40,617 bases of DNA from Longimicrobium sp. (GTDB lineage Bacteria > Gemmatimonadota > Gemmatimonadetes > Longimicrobiales > Longimicrobiaceae). Positions 1 through 6,715 of the stretch are shown here, in pieces (the stretch's first letter is position 1; every line of letters starts with the position of its first letter). The notes beneath the pieces are model-generated. The model was not told the DNA's origin. It saw nothing but the letters and a program-made list of their open reading frames with translations, and did no database searches. A program made the position numbers and the translations under genes. The stretch is from assembly GCF_036388275.1 (NCBI RefSeq), contig NZ_DASVSF010000024.1:1-40617 (forward strand), read 5' to 3'.

Positions 1-150
1 TCCCGGCCTCTCCCCCATAAACCCCATGGGGGAGAGGAGAATTCGATTGCGCTCCGGCTGGCCCGGTGCACTCGACTGGCTCCCTTCCCCCGCGCAGTTT
101 GCGGGGGAAGGGTTGGGGATGGGGGGCGCCGGCCCGAGCACCCGGCCTGC
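1..150 (+). repeat. Intergenic bipartite hairpin repeat, family R1, copy 1
   Basis: This block carries two GC-rich hairpins. The first pairs 7-18 with 26-37 and the second pairs 82-93 with 101-112, both with 12-bp stems. An almost identical block lies at 32992-33143, with only about ten differences by eye. Related single hairpins occur near 20.7, 33.17, 38.8 and 39.0 kb. No convincing gene lies in it; open frames through it give low-complexity peptides. It resembles REP/BIME-type dispersed repeats of one genome. Confidence 0.8.
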
Positions 151-170
151 CTGTCCCATCGATCCCGCAG

Positions 171-210
171 TGTATCCGGGCGACGCAAGATGTATCCGGG
201 TGACGCAAGA
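171..210 (+). repeat. 20-bp tandem direct repeat (two units)
   Basis: Units 171-190 and 191-210 read TGTATCCGGGCGACGCAAGA and the same with one C-to-T change. They sit between the R1 repeat and the 3' end of the esterase gene. No function is apparent. Confidence 0.85.
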
Positions 211-264
211 TGCGCGGTCGTGGCATTGTGCTCGTCCACGCCTCGCATCCCGGGCCCCGCTTCC

Positions 265-1626
265 TCACAGGCCGGATGGGAACGTCTCCGGCGGCTCGGC
301 GGATTCCCAGCCGGGCGTGGGCTCCAGCGGCCGCAGGGCGCTGGTTTCGTCGTAGTGGATCACCGCGTCGAACTGGTCCGCGACCTCGGCGTGAAAGTAG
401 TGGCTCCAGCGCTCCGTCTCGGGAGCGTAGATCACGCCGATGGCGCGCTCCAGCCGCGAGGTGCGCAGGGCGTCGGCCGCGGGGCCGCCGCCGCGCAGGG
501 GGAGGAAGAAGTTGGGGGTGCCCACCTGGTGGAACAGGCGCTCGTAGCTGCCCTCCATCCCCGGCCGCACCCGCTTCCGCTCCGCCGGCGCGTCCCACTC
601 GCTGGCGGCGGTCACCGTGCCCGAGTACGTGCTGAAGCCGATCAGCCGTGCCTCGTCGCCGTGCCGCTCGCGTACCAGCTGGCCCACGTTCCACTCGCCG
701 TCGCGCCCCATTTCCGTCGCGCGCGCGTCGCCCAGGTGGGAGTTATGCTCCCAGACGACCACCTTCGGCGGGATGCCCTTCGATTCGAAGTGGCCGCAGA
801 GCGCGTCCAGCGAGTCGGCCATGTGGCAGTCGCGCAGGTTCCAGCTCGACACGCGCGCGGCGAACATGCTGCGGTAGTACTCCTCGGCGTTCTTCACCAG
901 CCGCGCGTTCTGCTCTGCGTAGAAGTGCTCATCCCCCGCCAGGCCGCCCTCCTCCCCGGCCATCTCGGACGCCCGCTCGCGAAGCTCGTGAAGCTGGCGC
1001 ACCGCCTGCTCCTCGCACGCCGGGGTGATGCCCAGCTGCGCCGCGTACCCGTACGACTGCGGATCGCCACCGCCCGCGCGATGGAAGCACCCGTAGCGCT
1101 GGCGCGCGCGCCGGGCTCCCTCGGGGTCTACCTCGTCCAGGTAGCCGATGACGGCCTCAATGGAGGCGAACATGGAGTACAGGTCCAGCCCGTAGAAGCC
1201 GACACGCGTGGCATCCGCCGGCAGCGACTGGTTGTGCTCCCGCAGCCAGGCGACGAGCTCCACCACGTCGTCGTTGCGCCACATCCACTGGGGAAAGCGC
1301 TGGAATCCGCCCAGCGCCTCGTCGGGGGTGGCGTCGCTGCCTGCGCCGCGCACGTAGCGGTTCACCCGGTAGGCGTCGGGCCAGTCGGCCTCCACCGCCA
1401 CGGCGGTGAACCCCTTCTCGCGGACCAGCCGCTTTGTGATCTCCGCGCGGGCGCGGTAGAACTCGTGGGTGCCGTGCGTGGCCTCGCCCAGCAGCACGAA
1501 GCGCGCATCGCCCACCAGCTCCAGGAGCGCGTCCCAGTCGCCCTCGCCGCCGTTCAGCGGAACCGCCGCCCGGCGCACCGCCTCCACGGCCGCCGCATCG
1601 TCCCCGCCCTTCGCTCGTCCCAGCAT
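265..1626 (-). CDS. Erythromycin esterase family protein
   Basis: A 453-residue hydrolase of the erythromycin esterase family (PF05139). The conserved GEATHGTHE block is at residues 47-55, E79 follows in VAVEADW, and E293-H294 is in VWEHNSH. H51, E79 and H294 fall at nearly the same spacing as the catalytic set described for EreC/EreB-type enzymes. The ATG at 1626 is chosen because GGAGAGGGCGAG lies just upstream and homology starts soon after; the frame stays open further upstream but without family resemblance. No signal peptide is seen, so it is probably cytosolic. Many family members in soil bacteria are not proven macrolide esterases, so the substrate is unknown. It is transcribed alone, divergently from the DoxX-like gene. 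Confidence 0.88.
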   Translation of the reverse strand: MLGRAKGGDDAAAVEAVRRAAVPLNGGEGDWDALLELVGDARFVLLGEATHGTHEFYRARAEITKRLVREKGFTAVAVEADWPDAYRVNRYVRGAGSDATPDEALGGFQRFPQWMWRNDDVVELVAWLREHNQSLPADATRVGFYGLDLYSMFASIEAVIGYLDEVDPEGARRARQRYGCFHRAGGGDPQSYGYAAQLGITPACEEQAVRQLHELRERASEMAGEEGGLAGDEHFYAEQNARLVKNAEEYYRSMFAARVSSWNLRDCHMADSLDALCGHFESKGIPPKVVVWEHNSHLGDARATEMGRDGEWNVGQLVRERHGDEARLIGFSTYSGTVTAASEWDAPAERKRVRPGMEGSYERLFHQVGTPNFFLPLRGGGPAADALRTSRLERAIGVIYAPETERWSHYFHAEVADQFDAVIHYDETSALRPLEPTPGWESAEPPETFPSGL

Positions 1627-1746
1627 CGCTCGCCCTCTCCGTTCGATGGATGTCGGGCGCGGCGGGCGCGCACCGAGCATGCCAGCGGCCCGGCTCCTGC
1701 GCATGCACGCGGCCCTGATCAGCGGACGCTGCGACAACGGGAACGG

Positions 1747-2133
1747 ATGCAAATCGGGGTTTCCGCTGGCGCGTCGCGGATGGTGCTGGCGGCGATCTTC
1801 GTCGTGGCCGGCGTGCTTCACTTTGCCATCACCGACATGTACGTCCGCGTGATGCCGCCGTACCTGCCGTGGCCGCGCGAGCTGGTGATGGTGAGCGGCG
1901 TCTGTCAGGTGGCGGGCGGCGTGGGGCTGTGCATGCCCCGGCTGCGCCGCGCGGCGGGATGGGGGCTGGTGCTGCTGCTGGTGGCGGTGTGGCCCGCCAA
2001 CCTGCAGATGTACGCCGACGCGCGGGCCTCGGGCGACCCCCTGTTGGGCGTGATGCTGCTCCTGCTGCGCCTTCCGCTGCAGCTGGTGCTCATCTGGTGG
2101 GTGTGGAAGGCGGCGGGGCTGGGGCGGCGCTGA
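1747..2133 (+). CDS. DoxX-like small membrane protein
   Basis: A 128-residue integral membrane protein with about four hydrophobic segments (near residues 10-30, 47-65, 70-90 and 100-122). The MPPYLPWPRELV stretch followed by SGVCQVAGG and WPANLQMY is typical of the DoxX/MauE-like family, whose biochemical role is mostly unknown. The ATG at 1747 was chosen because hydrophobicity begins shortly after it. The frame continues open upstream only because it runs antisense to the esterase gene. It is divergent from that gene, with a 120-bp shared upstream region. Confidence 0.8.
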   Translation: MQIGVSAGASRMVLAAIFVVAGVLHFAITDMYVRVMPPYLPWPRELVMVSGVCQVAGGVGLCMPRLRRAAGWGLVLLLVAVWPANLQMYADARASGDPLLGVMLLLLRLPLQLVLIWWVWKAAGLGRR

Positions 2134-2206
2134 CCCTTGCGCCGATGCGGAAAATAAAGCATTTTGTTTACCCAATTCCCCTCCGCACACCACCAATCTC
2201 CTCCCC

Positions 2207-2806
2207 ATGAAGTCCTGCCGTGACTGCGGCCAGCCGGCCGCCGCCAGCGCCAGATCGTGCCCGCATTGCGGGATCCTGAACCCCGTCGTGCAGTGGGTGG
2301 CGCTTCCCGATGGTGAGCACCTGACGCATCGCGAGTCCGTGAAGTCGTCCGCGAACCCGTTCGCGTACTTCGCCGCGCCCTCCACCGCCAACGCCGCGGC
2401 GCTGGCCGGGCCCGCGTACGCCACGCAGGCGCGGGCGGCCGCCGACCAGGACGCCATCGAGGCCATCAACGTGGCGGCGACGCGGTTCTTCTGGGTGGCG
2501 GGCTTCACCCTGGTGTTCGGCTACGTGCTCCGGGACGTGGTGGGGCAGTACTGGTACGCGGATGGGGTGATCGTGGGCGCGCTGGCGTTCGCGCTGAAGG
2601 AGATGCACAGCCGCGTGGCCGCGGGGCTGCTGCTGGCGTTCTCTGCCCTCACGGTCCTCATGCAGGTGCTGGAGCTCTTCGGAGGCTCCTTCTTCATCGG
2701 GCGGATCGTGCTGTGGGTGGTGTTCACGGGCATGTCGTACCGCGCGCTGATGGCGACCATCGCCCTTCACAAGCAGCAGCAGGGCACCCCCGCGCTGGCC
2801 CGCTGA
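2207..2806 (+). CDS. Zinc-ribbon membrane protein of unknown function
   Basis: A 199-residue protein. The N-terminus has a short zinc-ribbon of the form CxxCG-x10-CxxCG (C4, C7, C18, C21). A linker of about 70 residues follows, and then four hydrophobic helices between roughly residues 88 and 185. This layout, a cytosolic zinc finger tethered to a small transmembrane domain, is common among uncharacterised bacterial proteins. No Shine-Dalgarno is visible before the ATG; the upstream bases are pyrimidine-rich. The 70-bp upstream region (2137-2195) is unusually AT-rich for this genome and probably holds its promoter. It is convergent with the DUF3085-like gene, 9 bp apart. I do not recognise a function. 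Confidence 0.75.
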   Translation: MKSCRDCGQPAAASARSCPHCGILNPVVQWVALPDGEHLTHRESVKSSANPFAYFAAPSTANAAALAGPAYATQARAAADQDAIEAINVAATRFFWVAGFTLVFGYVLRDVVGQYWYADGVIVGALAFALKEMHSRVAAGLLLAFSALTVLMQVLELFGGSFFIGRIVLWVVFTGMSYRALMATIALHKQQQGTPALAR

Positions 2807-2815
2807 CCGCCGGCG

Positions 2816-3226
2816 CTACCCGGGGCGGCGCAGCGAAAGCCGCAGCTTCTGCTCGGTAACGGTCACGACCAGCGTGTCGCCGGCCTGCACGGGCCCCAGC
2901 TGGGCGCCGTCCAGGAACTCGCACATCGGCTCGTCGCCCACCTGCACGCCGGACCGAAAGCCGGCCGCGTACGCCACGCTGCCGGCCTCGCGCTTCCTGG
3001 CGTTGCTGCGCAGGTACACGCCGCGGTCGTTCATCAGCCACAGCCCGGGAGGCGCGCCGGTGCCCGGGTGGTTCACCTCGCCGTCCCACTGGCCGGGGTC
3101 GGCGGCCAGGTCTATGCCGGCCGCGATCAGCCGTTGCGCCTCGGTCATCAGTCGCCCCCGGGCCCCGTGCGATTCATCGAGCAGCGCCCGCACTTCGGCC
3201 CCATCGAACTCGAACCGGTTCTCCAT
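2816..3226 (-). CDS. DUF3085-like hypothetical protein
   Basis: A 136-residue soluble protein with no signal peptide. The central segment reads LWLMNDRGVYLRSN, which resembles the core of DUF3085 proteins. The C-terminus (SVAYAAGF, GDEPMCEFLD, VTVTEQKLRLSLRR) looks like a small beta domain. The ATG at 3226 directly follows GAGGGAGCG. Alternatives are ATG 3262 or TTG 3265, the latter with AGGAG 8 nt upstream; these would add 12-13 low-complexity residues. Divergent from the CarH-like gene across a 364-bp gap. Family assignment is from pattern memory and is moderate. Confidence 0.65.
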   Translation of the reverse strand: MENRFEFDGAEVRALLDESHGARGRLMTEAQRLIAAGIDLAADPGQWDGEVNHPGTGAPPGLWLMNDRGVYLRSNARKREAGSVAYAAGFRSGVQVGDEPMCEFLDGAQLGPVQAGDTLVVTVTEQKLRLSLRRPG

Positions 3227-3311
3227 CGCTCCCTCGGTATCGGACGAAGTATCCGCAGGCATCAACCCTGCCGCTCCTGACGGGCCTTAACACGTAGAAT
3301 CCGGTCCGATC

Positions 3312-3330
3312 TTACACCAAAATAGTGCAA
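3312..3330. promoter_or_regulatory. Imperfect inverted repeat upstream of the CarH-like gene
   Basis: TTACAC (3312-3317) and GTGCAA (3325-3330) form an inverted repeat with one mismatch and a 7-nt AT-rich centre. It stands out in this GC-rich sequence and lies between the divergent DUF3085-like and CarH-like genes. It could be an operator, but nothing ties a particular protein to it. Confidence 0.3.
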
Positions 3331-3430
3331 GGCCCCGGCCTTCGGCGACGCAAGGCAAGCACCCGCGCCGCATGGTCATACGCGAATCGAGCCACACGGC
3401 TGGCATCGAAGGAATTCGCGATTTGCACGC

Positions 3431-3443
3431 CTTGCCAGGCAAG
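3431..3443. promoter_or_regulatory. 13-bp perfect palindrome upstream of the CarH-like gene
   Basis: CTTGCCAGGCAAG is a perfect 6+1+6 palindrome, 148 bp upstream of the CarH-like start. MerR-type proteins bind dyads and often control their own region, so it is a candidate operator. The rest of the 3227-3590 gap shows nothing else I can name; no clear -35/-10 pair was found. Confidence 0.3.
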
Positions 3444-3590
3444 CCCTGTCCAACGAGATTCCAATCTGTGCAGAAGTCCTGCCGATGATGGTAATCGGTG
3501 GTTCGGACGTGGTTCTAGAGTGGCCCGCGCCCTGCGTGCCGCCGCCCGCCTCGCGCGGCAGCACCCGGCTTTTCGATCGAGGGACGTCGT

Positions 3591-4457
3591 ATGACCTATC
3601 GCATCAAGCGAGTCGCCCACCTGACGGGCATCAACCCGGCCACGCTGCGGGCCTGGGAGCGCCGGTACGGGCTGGTGGCGCCCGACCGCACCGGCTCCGG
3701 CTACCGCTTGTACACGGACGAAGACGTGGCCATGCTGTCGCGGATCAAGGCCCTGGTAGACGAGGGGCTGACGATTGGCGAGGCCATCACGCGCGTGCGC
3801 CGCGGCTCCGAGCCGCTCCCCGCGGATGGCACCGGGCCCTCCGTGCGCGAGGCGCGCGCCCGCATGCTCGAGGCGCTGCTGACGTTCGACCGCCGCGGCG
3901 CGCTCGAGGCGTACGACGCCATCTCCAACCTGCCGCCGGTGCGCCGGGTGGAGGAGGTGCTGCTGCCGCTGGTGCGCGAGGTGGGCGACCTGTGGGGGTG
4001 CGCGGAGATCGGCGTGGCCGAGGAGCACTTCGCCAGCGCCCTCATCCGCGAGAAGCTGGCGGGGATCATGGAGGACCTGGACACCGGCACCGCGCGCGGC
4101 CCCGAGGCGGTGTGCGTGGGGCTGGCGGGCGAGCGGCACGAGTTCGGGCTGATGGGCATCTGCATCAACCTGGCGACGCGCGGGTGGCGGGTGCTGTACC
4201 TGGGCGTTGACCTGCCGATGGACGAACTTCAGCGCGTGGTGCAGAGCCGCCGCCCGGCGCTGCTGTGCACCTCGGTGGTCAACCAGATGGGCACCGCCGA
4301 GTTCCGGCGCCTGGTGCGCGAGCTTCGCGACATGGCGCCGCCGGAAACGGAGATCGTCATCGGCGGCCCGGGGCTCCCCGACAGCACCGCCGTGGCCGAC
4401 GTCGCCGGCGTGCACGTGGCGGAAGAGCTGGTGGGCCTGGTGCACGCCAGCGCCTGA
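3591..4457 (+). CDS. MerR-family regulator with B12-binding light-sensor domain (CarH-like)
   Basis: A 288-residue transcription factor. Residues 1-70 are a MerR-type winged helix (IKRVAHLTGINPATLRAWERRYG). Residues 85-165 form a helical B12-cap domain, and 170-285 a Rossmann-like cobalamin-binding domain. The photoreceptor signature W-x9-EH is present (W135, E145, H146), as is E-x-H-x-x-G (E181, H183, G186), whose His is the lower axial cobalt ligand in the family. In Thermus CarH the residue after the Trp is His132, which ligates cobalt after light exposure; here it is Gly136. The expected role is a dark-state, adenosylcobalamin-bound repressor released by light. No carotenoid or photolyase gene is adjacent. 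The ATG is supported by the conserved MerR start; GAGGGACGTC precedes it. Confidence 0.88.
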   Translation: MTYRIKRVAHLTGINPATLRAWERRYGLVAPDRTGSGYRLYTDEDVAMLSRIKALVDEGLTIGEAITRVRRGSEPLPADGTGPSVREARARMLEALLTFDRRGALEAYDAISNLPPVRRVEEVLLPLVREVGDLWGCAEIGVAEEHFASALIREKLAGIMEDLDTGTARGPEAVCVGLAGERHEFGLMGICINLATRGWRVLYLGVDLPMDELQRVVQSRRPALLCTSVVNQMGTAEFRRLVRELRDMAPPETEIVIGGPGLPDSTAVADVAGVHVAEELVGLVHASA

Positions 4458-4476
4458 TCGCGCCTCGCCTCGCACC

Positions 4477-4510
4477 GAAAGCCCCCTCGTCCACCGGCGA
4501 GGGGGCTTTC
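4477..4510 (+). terminator. Intrinsic terminator after the CarH-like gene
   Basis: A 13-bp perfect stem (4477-4489 with 4498-4510) and an 8-nt loop, 20 bp past the stop codon. The arms end in TTTC, giving a short U-run within the stem. Confidence 0.8.
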
Positions 4511-4575
4511 CTGTTGCCGACAGTCGCTTCCAATCCCCCGGCGCCTGTCCCCGGTCTGGTCAGGCCCGTGACGCT

Positions 4576-4599
4576 ACCACTTGCGGCACCACTTGCGGC
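4576..4599. repeat. 12-bp tandem direct repeat upstream of the propeller cassette
   Basis: ACCACTTGCGGC occurs twice in tandem (4576-4587 and 4588-4599), 63-86 bp upstream of the lipoprotein start. A 12-bp period near one helical turn would suit an activator site, but this is inference. Confidence 0.5.
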
Positions 4600-4661
4600 C
4601 CGGAGCGGCGGGGGGTTAGCATTCGGAAGCCAGATGTTTCCCGCCGCCCTCCGCGTTCCCC

Positions 4662-5726
4662 ATGAAGTGTTTTTCCCCGCGCGTCCTTGCGGCCACCGTT
4701 TTCCTTGCCTGGGGCGCGGCATGCTCCGAGAGCCGTCCGGAGAGCGGTGCCGGTGTCGTCGCACAGGCGCGGCCCGCCGAGTTTTCGGCGTTGTTCGCCA
4801 GGAGCGGCTCCGTCCGGCTGGAGCAGCCCGACTCGGCGCCCATCGTACGGATCTCCGGGATCGACCAGGACAGCGGCGGGCGCATCCTGATCGGCGACGT
4901 GTCGGAAGGGAACGTAAAGCTGTTCGCGCCGGACGGCCGCCTGCTCCGCGTCATCGGGCGGAAGGGCGGCGGCCCAGGCGAGTTCACCGCCCCCCGGTAC
5001 CCGCGGTTCGGCCCTGGCGGGTTGATCTACGTCGCCGATGCCCAGAATCCCCGGATCCAGGTGTTCGACTCGGCCGGAACGCTCCGCGGCTCCACCCGCC
5101 TGGGCGGAGCAGGCGTCATCATGGGCTTCGAGCCGCTCACCGCTTCGACGTACCTTCTCGCGGTCAGGCGTGCCACCGACGACCGCGTGCTGGTGGAAAT
5201 GGACTCCTCGGGTACGATCCGCCGCCAGTTCCTGCGGATCGGCAAGGTGAACCCCACCGGCCAGGACGACCTGGAGCTGTGGGGCAACGTCCGGAGCTTC
5301 TTCGTAACGGTGTCGAGCGACACCGCGTACGTCTCCACGACGCTCTCCGACACCTTGTGGAGCGTGCACCTGCCGACCGGGCGTGAGGGGCGCACCCGGC
5401 TCGCCTTTCCGGGGTACGTTCCCCCCGCGCCTCCGGCGAAGTCGCTGCCCGACGGCATTCAGGGGCTCATGGCGTGGAGCCGGAGCTTCCATTCGGGAAG
5501 CACCATCAGCTCCGCGGGCGGTGCCTTGTTCCTGCCGTATGTACAGGGCGTCCTGAATGATGGAGATCCGATGCTGCTCCTGGTACGCGGAAGAGATGGC
5601 CAGTGGCTCGCGGCCAGCGGCGCGCCGCCCATCATCGGTGCGGGAAACGGCGGAGCCATCGGCATCCTCACTCCCGGGCAGGACCAGGTAGAGCTCGGAT
5701 TCTTCCAGCTGCGCCCCCGGCAATGA
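4662..5726 (+). CDS. 6-bladed beta-propeller lipoprotein
   Basis: A 354-residue exported lipoprotein. The signal peptide ends in a lipobox (WGAAC, C21), so it should be lipid-anchored. The rest looks like an NHL/6-bladed beta-propeller: repeats such as DSGGRILIGDVSEGNVKLF, LLRVIGRKGGGPGEF and GGLIYVADAQNPRIQVF match the family pattern in which G-x-F is followed by a blade reading D..G..YV.D..N.R...F. Such proteins usually bind ligands or partners rather than catalyse. It is the first gene of a cassette: its stop overlaps the start of the CxxC lipoprotein gene by 4 bp (ATGA), and a Cys-rich miniprotein gene follows. Function unknown. Confidence 0.85.
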   Translation: MKCFSPRVLAATVFLAWGAACSESRPESGAGVVAQARPAEFSALFARSGSVRLEQPDSAPIVRISGIDQDSGGRILIGDVSEGNVKLFAPDGRLLRVIGRKGGGPGEFTAPRYPRFGPGGLIYVADAQNPRIQVFDSAGTLRGSTRLGGAGVIMGFEPLTASTYLLAVRRATDDRVLVEMDSSGTIRRQFLRIGKVNPTGQDDLELWGNVRSFFVTVSSDTAYVSTTLSDTLWSVHLPTGREGRTRLAFPGYVPPAPPAKSLPDGIQGLMAWSRSFHSGSTISSAGGALFLPYVQGVLNDGDPMLLLVRGRDGQWLAASGAPPIIGAGNGGAIGILTPGQDQVELGFFQLRPRQ

Positions 5727-6241
5727 GGTGCATCCCGGCATGGCTTGCACTTGCTGGAGCCCTCGCCGGGTGCGCCGATGAAGCCGGGGCGGGACCGCCG
5801 AGCCTGGCCGTCCAGCGGGAAGAAGCCATGGAAAGCGCCGCCGGATTTTCGGGGGCGCTGCGCGGCGGCGCCGTCGTCGGTGCATGCGGGGCCGCCGCAC
5901 CTGTCAGGGCACCCGCGGTGGCGGTACTGGTCAATGCGCGGCAGTGTCTCAGCTGCCGGGACCTGGGCTACATGCTGCGGCGGCTGCCCTCGCACCTTCA
6001 TCCAGGAGCGGACGCGGTCCTGGTCACCCCTGCGTCCGACACCGCGGCTGTTTGCCCGTTCGTGCGCCAGGAACGGATAAGGCTTCCCGTTGTCGCGACC
6101 ACACGGGACAGCTTTGGATTCAGGAACACCGCCGTCCTGACGGTTGCGTATCTCCGGCCCGACACGACGGTCGACTCCGTCCATTTCGCGCTCAAGGGGA
6201 GCGACCTGTTGAAGCAGGTTGGCCCCGTGCCTCTGAAGTAA
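5723..6241 (+). CDS. Lipoprotein with CxxC motif (thioredoxin-fold candidate)
   Basis: A 172-residue exported lipoprotein. The lipobox LAGC puts the acylated Cys at position 17. A CLSC motif (C75, C78) follows a hydrophobic strand (VAVLVNA), as expected after the first beta strand of a thioredoxin-like fold. Later strands (AVLVTPAS, LPVVATT, AVLTVAYLRPD) fit that fold. Two further cysteines (C55, C111) are present. Start is ATG 5723, overlapping the previous stop, which implies translational coupling. Its position between a propeller lipoprotein and a Cys-rich peptide gene suggests a thiol-disulfide role on the exported peptide. The fold is inferred from the pattern only. Confidence 0.72.
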   Translation: MRCIPAWLALAGALAGCADEAGAGPPSLAVQREEAMESAAGFSGALRGGAVVGACGAAAPVRAPAVAVLVNARQCLSCRDLGYMLRRLPSHLHPGADAVLVTPASDTAAVCPFVRQERIRLPVVATTRDSFGFRNTAVLTVAYLRPDTTVDSVHFALKGSDLLKQVGPVPLK

Positions 6242-6283
6242 GCCCTCGCCGCACCATCAAACCCCGCAACGCCGGAGCGTATC

Positions 6284-6463
6284 ATGTCGAAATCTCGCCT
6301 GCTCAAGGTTGCAGCCGTACTGCTGGGAGCCAGCCTGTTCACCTCGCCCGTCAGTTCGCAACATGAGTTGGAAGGGGGCAGGTGGCGGGTGCTTACCTGC
6401 AACACGGATGGCACGTACACGTGCATCTACGAAAACTGCCTGACGAACTGCTGCCCGCTGTAA
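6284..6463 (+). CDS. Small secreted cysteine-rich miniprotein (59 aa)
   Basis: A short gene with GGAG placed 6 nt before its ATG, 42 bp after the CxxC lipoprotein gene. The first ~25 residues form a signal peptide: positive n-region K3/R5/K8, hydrophobic core VAAVLLGASLF, and a probable cut near VSSQ. The mature ~33 residues contain five cysteines (C39, C47, C52, C56, C57), with little else conserved that I recognise. The design recalls the small NVEALA-type peptides that sit beside 6-bladed beta-propeller genes in Bacteroidota, but the NVEALA motif is absent. It could be a structural peptide, a signalling peptide or a modified peptide precursor. Translation is supported by the SD, the signal peptide and operon position. 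Confidence 0.72.
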   Translation: MSKSRLLKVAAVLLGASLFTSPVSSQHELEGGRWRVLTCNTDGTYTCIYENCLTNCCPL

Positions 6464-6571
6464 AGGCGCGGAATGGCTGCGGCTTGCCATGGCAGCCGTG
6501 AACCGTGACATCCAGAAGGACGGCCGCCCGACCCCGGCGAGGGCTCGCAGGGAAGGGCGGTCGGCGCACTG

Positions 6572-6608
6572 GCACCCGGCGATGCATTCCGCATCGCCGG
6601 GTGCTGCG
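6572..6608 (+). terminator. Strong intrinsic terminator closing the propeller/peptide cassette
   Basis: A 14-bp perfect stem (6572-6585 with 6591-6604) with a 5-nt loop ATTCC, then TGCGTTTTCG. It lies about 110 bp after the miniprotein stop and separates the cassette from the VIT/VWA gene. The rest of 6464-6715 shows no further gene. Confidence 0.78.
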
Positions 6609-6715
6609 TTTTCGTACCGCCGCCTCACGCACGGGCGCAAGGGAACCCCGACCGGGGGCGCGCGAGTACAACGGAGTGCCCACCGCTGTCCATCACTCGT
6701 CCGTCCGAGGACCCC

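Noticed and set aside
190..1746. A long plus-strand frame upstream of the DoxX-like protein.
   Set aside because: It is antisense to the esterase gene; only the part from 1747 has a recognisable membrane protein.
1627..2508. An N-terminal extension of ~290 codons to the esterase frame.
   Set aside because: It is antisense to the DoxX-like gene, lacks family similarity, and ATG 1626 has its own SD.
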